Shown here piece after piece: positions 1 to 8,666 of a DNA stretch of 64,000 nt. Origin of the DNA: Mesorhizobium sp. M9A.F.Ca.ET.002.03.1.2 (GTDB lineage Bacteria; Pseudomonadota; Alphaproteobacteria; Rhizobiales; Rhizobiaceae); contig NZ_CP034443.1 in assembly GCF_003952365.1 (NCBI RefSeq), positions 2,225,001 through 2,289,000 on the forward strand. The letters run 5' to 3'. The notes below the pieces were generated by a model, which searched no databases, was not told where the DNA came from, and saw only the letters and a list, made by a program, of their open reading frames with translations. A program made the position numbers and the translations under genes. Position 1 is the first letter of the stretch, and each line of letters opens with the position of its first letter.

Positions 1-1
1 C

Positions 2-364
2 GTGGAAGCCTATATCAAGGGGGCGATCGTAAATGATATCGATTCCGGGGATTTCGAGAAGCTTGTCGAGCCGTGGCTCGCCGAGGAGGGACGAGGAAGC
101 TTCTATCGGCAATTCGCCCAAGCTGACGAAAAGTATACCGCCGAAGTCGAGCCGGCGTTCGGGGATATTCGGTGTCCGGTGAAGATAGTCTGGGGCAAGG
201 ACGATCCATGGATTCCGCTGGAGCGAGGCCAAGCGCTTCATGCGCTGATCCCGCAGGCATCGTTCGAAACACTGCCTGGCGTCGGTCACTTACCTCAGCT
301 CGAAGCTCCGGGTCTCGTTCTGGAGCGGCTGAACGCATTTCTGTCACGCGACGGCGAAGACTGA
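2..364 (+). CDS. alpha/beta hydrolase, C-terminal part (5' truncated by window edge)
   Basis: This is the 3' end of an alpha/beta-hydrolase-fold enzyme; about 120 residues are visible and the reading frame is open to the window edge, so the GTG at base 2 need not be a start. The segment CPVKIVWGKDDPWIP carries the usual acidic catalytic residue after strand 6-7, and GVGHLPQLEAP carries the catalytic histidine, both in the normal order and spacing for this fold. The nucleophile serine lies outside the window. Substrate cannot be told from this portion. It sits 244 bases upstream of lnt on the same strand with no obvious functional link. Confidence 0.8.
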   Translation: MEAYIKGAIVNDIDSGDFEKLVEPWLAEEGRGSFYRQFAQADEKYTAEVEPAFGDIRCPVKIVWGKDDPWIPLERGQALHALIPQASFETLPGVGHLPQLEAPGLVLERLNAFLSRDGED

Positions 365-608
365 CGGATCGAACTTGGAAGGGGGAAGTCTTTCCCAGGC
401 TTATTAACGCGCCTACGGTCGACCGCCAGTGGCAATGCGCGATGCAAGAAGCCAGTCCTGAACACAAGGGCGCAGCCATGCTTTCGGTCATCGCCATGGT
501 CGTCGGGTCGTTGCCCGTTCGCAAATTTCGCCCGTTGGCTGGTGCGTGGCCGTACGGACCGCGGCCTGATAAATCTTCTGCTGTGATTCGCACGACTTGG
601 AAGCATTG

Positions 609-2201
609 ATGCAGCGCCTGGCCGGCCGGATAATTCTGCTATGGGGTTGGCGACGCGCGCTTGTGGCGTTTCTTGCCGGGGCGCTGGCGGTTCTTGCCCA
701 GGCGCCTTACGATTTCTTCGCCGCCTGTTTCGTTTCGTTTCCGCTTCTGGTCTGGCTCCTCGACGGCGCGACCGGTGAAGCCTCCGATGGCTGGTTCCGG
801 CGCCTGCGCCCGGCCTTCGTCATCGGCTGGTGGTTCGGCTTCGGCTATTTTCTCGCCGGCCTGTGGTGGATCGGCTCGGCACTTCTGGTCGAGGCCGACA
901 GTTTTGCCTGGGCGCTTCCCTTCGCAGTGGTCGGAATTCCGCTGGCGCTTGCCTTTTTCTACGGCATCGCGACAGCGGTTGCCCGGCTGCTGTGGAGCAA
1001 CGATATCGGCCGCATCGCTGCCCTTGCCTTCGGCTTTGGCCTAGCGGAATGGCTGCGCGACTTTCTGTTCACCGGCTTTCCCTGGAATGCGGTCGGCTAC
1101 GCGGCGATGCCGGTGCCCTTGCTGATGCAGAGCGTGTCGGTGACCGGCATGGTCGGCATGAACGCGCTGGCGGTCTTCATCTTTGCACTGCCGGCCCTGC
1201 TTGCCGCGCACCGACATGTCCGCCTAGGGGCTGCACTGCTTGTCGTTCTCGTCCCGGCCCATGTCGGCTTCGGCTATATCAGGCTTGCTGCTGCGGAGAA
1301 GCCGGCGGAGCGCAGCCTCGATGTCCGCATCGTGCAGCCGGCAGTCGACCTCTCGGAGAAGTGGGACGCTTCGGTGCGCGACCGCATCTTCGCCACCATG
1401 ATGGGGCTCTCGGCCAAGACGCCGGAACCTGGCCATGGCAAGCCGCAATTGATCCTGTGGCCCGAAACCTCCGTGCCGTTTCTTTTCACCGAGCGTCCCG
1501 ATGCGCTGACTGCGCTGGGAGAGATGCTTGGCGACGGCCAGATGCTGATAGCCGGTGTCGTCCGGGAGGAGGGCGGCTCGGCGGCAAATGCCGGCACGCG
1601 GTACTACAATTCCGTGGTGGCAATCGACGACAGGGGTGAAATCATCGACGCCGTCGACAAGGTTCATCTGGTGCCCTTTGGCGAATATCTGCCTTTCACC
1701 GACCTGCTTGGCCGCTTCGGGCTCGAACAGCTCGTCGCCGGGCCGATGACTTTCGCGGCGGGCAATGAGCGGCATCCGATCGCGCTGCTCGGTGGTATCC
1801 GCGCCCTTCCGTTCATTTGCTATGAAGTCATCTTCCCCGATCTGGTGACAGTTGACGCAGCGTCAGCTGAGATTATTGTCAATGTCACGAACGACGCGTG
1901 GTTTGGTGACACGCCGGGTCCATACCAGCATTTCAGGCAGGCGCAGATTCGTGCGGTGGAGAACGGGGTGCCCTTGTTGCGCGCAGCCAATAACGGCATT
2001 TCCGCTGTAGTCGATCCGCGCGGACGCATCCTCGATGCACTGGCGATCGACGCACGCGGAGCCATCGATGCCCATGTACCGATCTCCAATCAAGCCATTG
2101 TCTCCTCCGGTCAAAGACGCGTTAACGGACTGCTGATCATGTTGGCGCTTGCCTTGGCCTCGTTCACATTGAATGTAAGGCAAAGGCTACGGGTGAATTG
2201 A
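609..2201 (+). CDS. lnt: apolipoprotein N-acyltransferase Lnt
   Basis: Integral inner-membrane enzyme that transfers the third acyl chain to the N-terminal cysteine of lipoproteins. The first ~220 residues are a run of hydrophobic helices; the rest is a periplasmic nitrilase-type domain. The catalytic triad of the family is visible: Glu286 in LILWPETSV, Lys351 in [15 protein letters not shown] and Cys404 in [10 protein letters not shown]. At 530 residues it is of normal length. I chose the ATG at 609, which has a GGAAG six bases upstream, over the in-frame TTG at 597. In many rhizobia a CorC-type gene precedes lnt; here the upstream gene is an alpha/beta hydrolase. Confidence 0.95.
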   Translation: MQRLAGRIILLWGWRRALVAFLAGALAVLAQAPYDFFAACFVSFPLLVWLLDGATGEASDGWFRRLRPAFVIGWWFGFGYFLAGLWWIGSALLVEADSFAWALPFAVVGIPLALAFFYGIATAVARLLWSNDIGRIAALAFGFGLAEWLRDFLFTGFPWNAVGYAAMPVPLLMQSVSVTGMVGMNALAVFIFALPALLAAHRHVRLGAALLVVLVPAHVGFGYIRLAAAEKPAERSLDVRIVQPAVDLSEKWDASVRDRIFATMMGLSAKTPEPGHGKPQLILWPETSVPFLFTERPDALTALGEMLGDGQMLIAGVVREEGGSAANAGTRYYNSVVAIDDRGEIIDAVDKVHLVPFGEYLPFTDLLGRFGLEQLVAGPMTFAAGNERHPIALLGGIRALPFICYEVIFPDLVTVDAASAEIIVNVTNDAWFGDTPGPYQHFRQAQIRAVENGVPLLRAANNGISAVVDPRGRILDALAIDARGAIDAHVPISNQAIVSSGQRRVNGLLIMLALALASFTLNVRQRLRVN

Positions 2202-2340
2202 CAGTCGACACATTAGAAACTCATACTGTAAGCGCCTGAAATTTCTCGAAGTCGGTACGTCGTTCTGTTGGGGCACTGGCCGCCGGCGTTGTTTGGGCAA
2301 GAAAAAACACAAAAAGCCGGAAAAATTCGGCGAGGAAAAA

Positions 2341-2760
2341 ATGACAGAAGAGAACAAGAAGAAACCGAATCCTATCGACATCCATGTCGGAAGTCGCATC
2401 AGGCTTCGCCGCAATATGTTGGGAATGAGTCAGGAGAAGCTGGGAGAGAACCTCGGTATTACGTTTCAGCAGATCCAGAAATACGAAAAGGGGACCAATC
2501 GCGTCGGCGCCAGCCGTTTACAGGCAATCGCCTCGATACTCGGCGCGCCCGTCGCTTTCTTTTTCGAGGACGCGCCGGGCCAGGAGGCTGTGGGTAACCG
2601 TGGATTTGCCGAGGATGCATCGATGGCTTTTGCCGTCGAATTCTGCGGCAGTCCTGAAGGTCTTCAACTCAACCGGGCCTTCGTCAAGATCGCCGACGTA
2701 AAGATACGTCGCAAGATCATCGAGCTTGTGAAGGCGCTCTCCGCCGACGAAGTCGATTGA
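2341..2760 (+). CDS. XRE-family helix-turn-helix transcriptional regulator
   Basis: Cytoplasmic DNA-binding protein of 139 residues. Residues ~14-70 form a Cro/CI-type helix-turn-helix (RIRLRRNMLGMSQEKLGENL, then FQQIQKYEKGTNRVGASRL), followed by a short C-terminal helical region. The ATG at 2341 follows a purine-rich GAGGAAAAA ribosome-binding site and gives the usual start of this rhizobial family (MTEENKKKPNPIDIHVG); an upstream in-frame ATG at 2293 lacks one. It lies between lnt and metK, an arrangement I believe is common in Mesorhizobium. Target genes are unknown; regulation of metK or of itself is an inference from position only. Confidence 0.9.
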   Translation: MTEENKKKPNPIDIHVGSRIRLRRNMLGMSQEKLGENLGITFQQIQKYEKGTNRVGASRLQAIASILGAPVAFFFEDAPGQEAVGNRGFAEDASMAFAVEFCGSPEGLQLNRAFVKIADVKIRRKIIELVKALSADEVD

Positions 2761-3114
2761 CCGGGCCGATTTTTGTAGGCCGTTGAGAAGTCGAAAATGA
2801 CGGATCCGTCGTAGCGGCACGCAAAATTCTCGTGATTTCGCGCATCGTGGAATTTGCATTCCGTGGGCACGCCCAAGAAGGGATCGATTTTGCTCGACGC
2901 CCGTCCTCAAAGTCCTTTTCATTTGAGGGTTAGAGTTAAGCACACTGGCGGCATCCTGCCGCTGGTCACAGAGGTAGCCGGTCACAGTGGTACAAGATAA
3001 TAGCGCGATTTTCGCGCCAGAACGGCAGCATCGCTTGACGAGCGGCGCCCGGCACCGCTAACACGTGGCGCGCCAATCGGCAGCTTGCCGATATTTTTTC
3101 AAGAGGGGACACCC
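2761..3114 (+). other. 354-nt structured leader region upstream of metK
   Basis: No gene was found here. The stretch contains a series of simple hairpins: CCTCAAA/TTTGAGG (2905-2928), GCGGCA/TGCCGC (2948-2962), GCGCGA/TCGCGC (3003-3017) and the terminator-like stem at 3076-3092. GGTCACAG occurs twice with a 16-nt period (2964-2971 and 2980-2987), as an operator might. A possible promoter is TTGACG (3035-3040) with CTAACA (3058-3063) at 17-nt spacing, but the -10 match is weak. I see no match to the SAM-II core by eye. The region probably carries the metK promoter and possibly a regulatory leader. Confidence 0.5.
3076..3099 (+). terminator. intrinsic-terminator-like hairpin immediately before the metK ribosome-binding site
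   Basis: A 7-bp stem (ATCGGCA of 3076-3082, with A3076, pairing to TGCCGAT ending 3092) with a GCT loop is followed by ATTTTTT (3093-3099). The next bases, AAGAGGGG, are the metK ribosome-binding site. A transcript that stops here would not include metK. The upstream 5' half CGGCAGC occurs again at 3023-3029, so a competing pairing with 3083-3090 is possible. Confidence 0.55.
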
Positions 3115-4404
<1,290 letters not shown>

Positions 4405-4415
4405 CCGCGGCGCCC

Positions 4416-5147
4416 ATGGGTCCGAAAGAAGTGGATCCGAAAGACATGGATCCGACAGACCGGCCAAGCCGCGCGACCGAAGCGTTTTTCGGTCGCCGGC
4501 GCGGCAAGGCCATCCGTCCGCAGCAGGCGGCGGCGCTGGAAAGCGGCTTCAGCACCTACCAACTCGATCTGACGGCTGGACCGCCGGCCGAAATGCGCAG
4601 CCTGTTCGAAGCGGATGTCCGCGGCGTTCATCTCGAAATTGGTTTCGGCGGCGGCGAGCACCTGCTGCATCGGGCGACGACGGCTCCTGAAACCGGTTTT
4701 GTCGGCGTCGAGCCTTTCGTCAACGGCATGGCCAAGCTGATGATGGCGGTCAGGAAACAGCCGCTTGCCAATCTTCGGGTCTATGACGACGACGCCACGC
4801 GCCTGCTCGACTGGCTTCCGCAAGCCTCGCTCGATGGTATCGACCTTCTCTATCCCGATCCCTGGCCGAAGAAGAAGCACTGGAAGCGCCGCTTTGTCAG
4901 CCCGGTCAATCTCGACCGTTTCGCGCGTGTCTTGAAGTCAGGCGGAAAATTCCGCTTTGCGTCCGATATCGATAGCTATGTGAACTGGACGCTGCTGCAC
5001 TGCCGGGCGCATGATGCGTTTGCGTGGCAAGCTGAAGAGGCGGCCGACTGGCATCGGCCCTATGAGGGTTGGCCGGGTACGCGCTACGAGGCGAAGGCCG
5101 TTCGCGAAGGCCGGCGGCCAGCCTATCTTACCTTCGTCCGAAGATAG
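4416..5147 (+). CDS. trmB: tRNA (guanine-N7-)-methyltransferase TrmB
   Basis: SAM-dependent enzyme that methylates G46 of tRNAs to m7G. The SAM-binding loop EIGFGGGEH (around residue 76) and the signature PDPWPKKKH (147-155) are clear, and the C-terminal [14 protein letters not shown] fits the family. The first ~30 residues are low-complexity, encoded by a degenerate repeat around GGATCCGA at 4430-4460 (DPKDMDPTD), so the real start could also be the ATG at 4446. It follows metK by 11 bases. Confidence 0.93.
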   Translation: MGPKEVDPKDMDPTDRPSRATEAFFGRRRGKAIRPQQAAALESGFSTYQLDLTAGPPAEMRSLFEADVRGVHLEIGFGGGEHLLHRATTAPETGFVGVEPFVNGMAKLMMAVRKQPLANLRVYDDDATRLLDWLPQASLDGIDLLYPDPWPKKKHWKRRFVSPVNLDRFARVLKSGGKFRFASDIDSYVNWTLLHCRAHDAFAWQAEEAADWHRPYEGWPGTRYEAKAVREGRRPAYLTFVRR

Positions 5148-5221
5148 GCATTTTTCGACAGCACGCATCGCGCGCTTTGCCATAGACGAGGACTGGAAAC
5201 ATCCCGCGTCGTTCGTCAGGC

Positions 5222-5386
5222 CTAGAAGCGGCCGATCTTTTCGAAGGCAGCCGGATCCATGCCGAGATTGCGCAGATCGTGCGCCCGCGGCTTGCGGCCG
5301 GCTTCGACGGCCCGCGACGCGGCGACGGCGCTGCCGAACACGGTGAAGAAATCGCCGATGGTGGAGAAAACCTTGCGGTTGGCCAT
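5222..5386 (-). CDS. small DUF1127-like protein
   Basis: A 54-residue basic protein, starting [14 protein letters not shown] and ending in a DUF1127-like tail ([19 protein letters not shown]). The ATG is preceded by GAGGAAAGG at good spacing. Small DUF1127-type proteins of this kind are common in rhizobia; larger relatives affect phosphate and carbon turnover and RNA maturation, but a role here is unknown. It is convergent with trmB and divergent from the rimP operon. Confidence 0.75.
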   Translation of the reverse strand: MANRKVFSTIGDFFTVFGSAVAASRAVEAGRKPRAHDLRNLGMDPAAFEKIGRF

Positions 5387-5475
5387 GATTATGCCTTTCC
5401 TCTGCTGCGATGCGTAATTGAATTTGTGCAGCGCAATATAGGTAGGTGCGTATTCGCTGCTATCACAGGGACGTT

Positions 5476-5496
5476 GGCGCATGGCCGCCATGCGCC
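5476..5496. repeat. perfect 21-bp dyad between the small DUF1127-like gene and the rimP promoter
   Basis: GGCGCATGGC (5476-5485) and its exact reverse complement GCCATGCGCC (5487-5496) flank a single central base. It lies 65 bases upstream of the rimP -35 element and 90 bases upstream of the divergent small gene's start. It could be an operator for either gene or a hairpin; there is no U-tract to make it a terminator. Confidence 0.5.
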
Positions 5497-5560
5497 CCGT
5501 GCAACGCTGCCGCCTCCGGCACTTTCGCCTGGCTCTGCATGCGGACTGTCGATAGCGGAC

Positions 5561-5588
5561 TTGAAACGACGACCGCGATCGTCTATAT
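5561..5588 (+). promoter_or_regulatory. predicted sigma-70-type promoter of the rimP-nusA-infB operon
   Basis: TTGAAA (5561-5566) and CTATAT (5583-5588) are separated by 16 bases and match the alphaproteobacterial housekeeping consensus well. Transcription would start near 5595, giving a leader of about 95 nt before rimP that contains the terminator hairpin at 5617-5648. Confidence 0.7.
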
Positions 5589-5616
5589 CAGCCTCAAATT
5601 CTTGGTCGGTATGGCG

Positions 5617-5648
5617 AAGAGTGGGTCCACCCGGTCCCGCTCTTTTTT
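5617..5648 (+). terminator. leader terminator/attenuator before rimP-nusA
   Basis: AAGAGTGGG (5617-5625) pairs with CCCGCTCTT (5636-5644), one G-T pair included, around a 10-nt loop and is followed by a T run ending at 5648. It sits between the predicted promoter and rimP, so it would terminate the operon early unless read through. As NusA itself promotes pausing and termination, autogenous control of the operon is a reasonable inference. Confidence 0.65.
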
Positions 5649-5689
5649 ATTACCTGTCGACCGCCCACGAAACGAGCGACAGTGATCGA

Positions 5690-6334
5690 ATGACAACAAC
5701 GGCAAGCGATGGCGACGACCGCATCATCCGCGAAAGCGGCATCGATGCGCGCATCGCATTGATCGTGCAGCCGGTATTGCGTGCCATCGGCTTCCGCCTC
5801 GTCAGGGTGCATCTGTCGGGCCAGAACGGGCTGACGCTGCAGATCATGGCCGAGCGCGAAGACGGCACCATGACCGTCGAGGATTGCGAAGAGGTCAGCC
5901 GGGCGGTGTCGCCGGCGCTCGATGTAGATGATCCGATCGAAAAGGCGTATCATCTCGAAGTGTCGTCGCCCGGTATCGACCGGCCGCTGGTCCGTAAGTC
6001 GGATTTTGCGGCCTGGACGGGCCATCTGGTGAAGATGGAAACGTCGGTCCTTGTCGCCGACCGCAAGCGCTTCAAGGGCAAGATCGGCGAGAGCGATGCG
6101 GACGGCGTGCTGATCGAGCGCGACAAGGCCGCCTATGGCGAGGAGCCGGCGGTGCGCGTACCCTACGAGGCGATTGCAGAAGCGCGGCTGATCCTGACCG
6201 ACGACCTCATCCGCGATGCACTGTCGAAGGACAACAGGGCGCGCAAGGAAGCCAGGAAACGCCGCGGCGAACCCGAAGACGCGCCAGAGGGCGGGGAAGC
6301 GGGCGTGGAAGACGAAACCGAACAGGAAATGTGA
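5690..6334 (+). CDS. rimP: ribosome maturation factor RimP
   Basis: Cytoplasmic factor needed for 30S subunit maturation. Residues ~15-95 form the N-terminal RimP domain and ~95-165 the SH3-like C-terminal domain ([13 protein letters not shown] is the family signature). The last ~40 residues are a charged tail ([11 protein letters not shown] and acidic residues), making the protein 214 residues against ~150 in E. coli; such tails are common in rhizobia. The ATG at 5690 starts the family region; upstream in-frame codons run through the leader hairpin and are rejected. nusA follows 48 bases downstream. Confidence 0.93.
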   Translation: MTTTASDGDDRIIRESGIDARIALIVQPVLRAIGFRLVRVHLSGQNGLTLQIMAEREDGTMTVEDCEEVSRAVSPALDVDDPIEKAYHLEVSSPGIDRPLVRKSDFAAWTGHLVKMETSVLVADRKRFKGKIGESDADGVLIERDKAAYGEEPAVRVPYEAIAEARLILTDDLIRDALSKDNRARKEARKRRGEPEDAPEGGEAGVEDETEQEM

Positions 6335-6382
6335 TTGGGCTGCCGGGCGCAAAGGCTCGGCAACAAGCTCGGGAGAAAAAAG

Positions 6383-7978
6383 ATGGTTGTAAGCGCCAAC
6401 AGGCTTGAACTGCTGCAGATCGCCGACGCGGTCGCGCGCGAAAAGTCGATCGACAAGTCGATCGTCATTGCCGCCATGGCCGATGCGATCCAGAAGGCGG
6501 CGCGCTCGCGCTATGGCCAGGAAACCAACATCCGTGCCGACATCAATCCGAATACCGGCGAGATGAAGCTGCAGCGGCTGATGGAAGTGGTCGAGAACGT
6601 CGACGACTATGCGACGCAGATCGCCATTTCCTCGGCGCGTGAGCGCAATCCCGACGCCCAGCTCGGCGACTTCATTGCCGAACAGCTGCCGCCGATGGAT
6701 TTCGGCCGCATCGCCGCCCAGTCGGCCAAGCAGGTCATCGTGCAGAAGGTGCGCGAGGCCGAGCGTGACCGCCAGTATGACGAATACAAGGACCGCATCG
6801 GCGAGATCGTCAACGGCACCGTCAAGCGCGTCGAATATGGCAATGTCATCGTCGACCTCGGCCGCGGCGAGGCGATCATCCGCCGCGACGAGCTGATCCC
6901 GCGCGAAAACTACAAATATGGCGATCGCGTCCGCGCCTACGTCTATGACGTGCGCCGCGAGCAGCGCGGTCCGCAGATCTTCCTGTCGCGCACCCATCCG
7001 CAGTTCATGGCGAAGCTGTTCACGATGGAAGTGCCGGAAATCTACGACGGCATCATCGAGATCAAGTCGGTCGCCCGTGATCCGGGTTCGCGCGCCAAGA
7101 TTGCCGTCATCTCGCGTGACAGTTCCATCGATCCGGTCGGCGCCTGCGTCGGCATGCGCGGCAGCCGCGTTCAGGCAGTGGTCGGCGAATTGCAGGGCGA
7201 GAAGATCGATATCATTCCGTGGTCGCCTTCGGCCGCTTCCTTCATCGTCAATGCGCTGCAGCCGGCGGAAGTCGCCAAGGTCGTCCTCGACGAGGATGCC
7301 GAGCGCATCGAGGTGGTGGTGCCGGACGACCAGCTCTCGCTGGCCATCGGCCGGCGCGGCCAGAACGTACGGCTTGCCTCGCAGCTCACCGGCTGGGATA
7401 TCGATATTCTGACCGAGCAGGAAGAGAGCGAGCGGCGCCAGAAGGAGTTCGTCGAGCGCTCGGCGCTGTTCATGGACGCGCTCAACGTCGACGAGATGGT
7501 CGGCCAGGTGCTCGCCTCCGAAGGCTTCACCAGCGTCGAGGAAGTCGCTTATGTCGACGCCGACGAGATCGCGTCGATCGACGGCTTCGACGAGGACACC
7601 GCCTCGGAAATCCAGGCTCGAGCCCGCGAATATCTGGAGAAGATCGAAGCCGAGCACGACGAGAAGCGCAAGGCGCTGGGCGTCGAGGACGAGTTGCGCG
7701 AGATTCCCGGCGTGACCACCGCCATGATGGTGACGCTCGGCGAAGACGGCGTGAAGACGATCGAGGATTTCGCCGGCTATGCGGCCGACGACCTGACCGG
7801 CTGGAAGGAACGCAAGGACGGCGAGACGAAGGTGTTCCCCGGTGTGCTCGCCAATCACGGCGTGTCGCGCGCCGATGCCGAGCAGATGGTTCTTGCTGCC
7901 CGTCTCAAGGCCGGCTGGATCACCGAAGACGAGCTTGCAGCCGAAGACGTGCCGGCTGACGAAGCCGTTGGTGCGTGA
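6383..7978 (+). CDS. nusA: transcription termination/antitermination factor NusA
   Basis: RNA-polymerase-binding factor acting in pausing, termination and antitermination. In order it has the N-terminal polymerase-binding domain (1-~125), an S1 domain (~133-200), two KH domains (the second with [12 protein letters not shown] at ~321-332) and a C-terminal acidic helix-hairpin-helix region with two repeat-like segments. The length of 531 residues matches alphaproteobacterial NusA. The ATG at 6383 is preceded by GGGAGAAAAA. It is the second gene of the rimP operon and may feed back on the terminator in its own leader. Confidence 0.97.
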   Translation: MVVSANRLELLQIADAVAREKSIDKSIVIAAMADAIQKAARSRYGQETNIRADINPNTGEMKLQRLMEVVENVDDYATQIAISSARERNPDAQLGDFIAEQLPPMDFGRIAAQSAKQVIVQKVREAERDRQYDEYKDRIGEIVNGTVKRVEYGNVIVDLGRGEAIIRRDELIPRENYKYGDRVRAYVYDVRREQRGPQIFLSRTHPQFMAKLFTMEVPEIYDGIIEIKSVARDPGSRAKIAVISRDSSIDPVGACVGMRGSRVQAVVGELQGEKIDIIPWSPSAASFIVNALQPAEVAKVVLDEDAERIEVVVPDDQLSLAIGRRGQNVRLASQLTGWDIDILTEQEESERRQKEFVERSALFMDALNVDEMVGQVLASEGFTSVEEVAYVDADEIASIDGFDEDTASEIQARAREYLEKIEAEHDEKRKALGVEDELREIPGVTTAMMVTLGEDGVKTIEDFAGYAADDLTGWKERKDGETKVFPGVLANHGVSRADAEQMVLAARLKAGWITEDELAAEDVPADEAVGA

Positions 7979-8016
7979 GGTGAAACCGCATCGCACACAA
8001 CCCGCCCTTGGACGAG

Positions 8017-8517
8017 ATGAACGATCGCACTTGCATCGTCACGCGCAGACAGGCCGAACCGGATGACCTGATCCGTTTCGTCGTCGGCCCGGATTCGGCC
8101 GTCGTTCCGGATATCAAGAAAAACCTGCCCGGCCGCGGTTGCTGGGTGACGGCCGACCGCCTACATATCGACAAGGCGGCAGCGAAGAACCTGTTCGCTC
8201 GCGCCTTCAAGGCGCAGGTGGCCGTGCCGACCGATCTCGGCGGCATGGTCGACGGGCTGCTTTCCAGATCCGCTCTGGGTATGCTCGGTCTTGCCCGCAA
8301 GGCAGGCGCGATCGCGCTCGGCGCCACCAAGGTCGAGAGCGCGGTGCGTGGCGGGCTGGCGCTTTTCGTGCTCCATGCAGCCGAGGCGTCCGATGACGGT
8401 GTGCGCAAGATCAGCCAGGCGCGGCGGGCAACCGTCCACCTCGGCGGTCCCGCCATCCTTGCCTACAAACTTTTCTCCGAGGCCGAGTTGAGCTTGGCAT
8501 TGGGGGTACAAATGTGA
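8017..8517 (+). CDS. YlxR (DUF448)/L7Ae-type RNA-binding fusion protein, prematurely terminated by a frameshift
   Basis: Residues 1-~80 are a YlxR/DUF448 domain (RTCIVTRRQ, GRGCWVT), and ~85-160 an L7Ae-like fold (LGLARKAGAIALGATKVESA), the fusion typical of rhizobial nusA-infB operons. The frame stops at 8515-8517 after GVQM. The -1 frame from 8505 continues without a stop for 53 codons to 8666, reads like the usual C-terminus (GTNVIHAAVLAGDAGRAVQ), and ends in an ATGA overlap with infB. The protein has therefore lost its tail by a one-base deletion in a G tract (five G at 8502-8506), unless this is a sequence error or recoding. ATG 8017 is preceded by GGACGAG; a TTG at 8008 is the alternative start. 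Confidence 0.8.
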   Translation: MNDRTCIVTRRQAEPDDLIRFVVGPDSAVVPDIKKNLPGRGCWVTADRLHIDKAAAKNLFARAFKAQVAVPTDLGGMVDGLLSRSALGMLGLARKAGAIALGATKVESAVRGGLALFVLHAAEASDDGVRKISQARRATVHLGGPAILAYKLFSEAELSLALGVQM

Positions 8518-8666
8518 TACATGCTGCCGTTCTCGCGGGAGACGCGGGCAGGGCGGTCCAGAAGCGTATGGTTGCGCTCGACCGATATCGGGGCGGTTCC
8601 CCGGACGATCTGGCAATGCTTGCGGCCGTTGCTGACGAAGATGATGCCGCAGAGGATATGGAATGA
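8505..8666 (+). pseudogene. displaced C-terminal segment of the YlxR/L7Ae gene (-1 frame)
   Basis: An open segment of 53 codons plus stop, with no start of its own near its head, in the -1 frame of the preceding gene. It encodes GTNVIHAAVLAGDAGRAVQ and then RYRGGSPDDLAMLAAVAD, ending EDME. Its TGA (8664-8666) overlaps the infB ATG (8663-8665) as ATGA, the signature of translational coupling, which shows that this was the original end of the upstream gene. Adding one G to the run at 8502-8506 restores a single 216-codon gene. Confidence 0.75.

Noticed and set aside
2761..3114. SAM-II or SAH riboswitch before metK
   Set aside because: I could not fit the conserved core or pseudoknot of these classes to the sequence by eye; only generic hairpins are supported.
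4416..4470. Repeated GGATCCGA at the start of trmB as a mobile-element scar
   Set aside because: It is within the coding frame and encodes a short degenerate DPK/DPT repeat; simple slippage explains it.
5387..5689. A tRNA gene before rimP, as metY in E. coli
   Set aside because: No cloverleaf or tRNA-like T arm is visible; the structured part is the terminator hairpin.
8500..8520. Programmed -1 frameshift in the YlxR/L7Ae gene
   Set aside because: No classical slippery heptamer and no obvious downstream stem; a simple one-base deletion in a G run is the plainer explanation, though not excluded.
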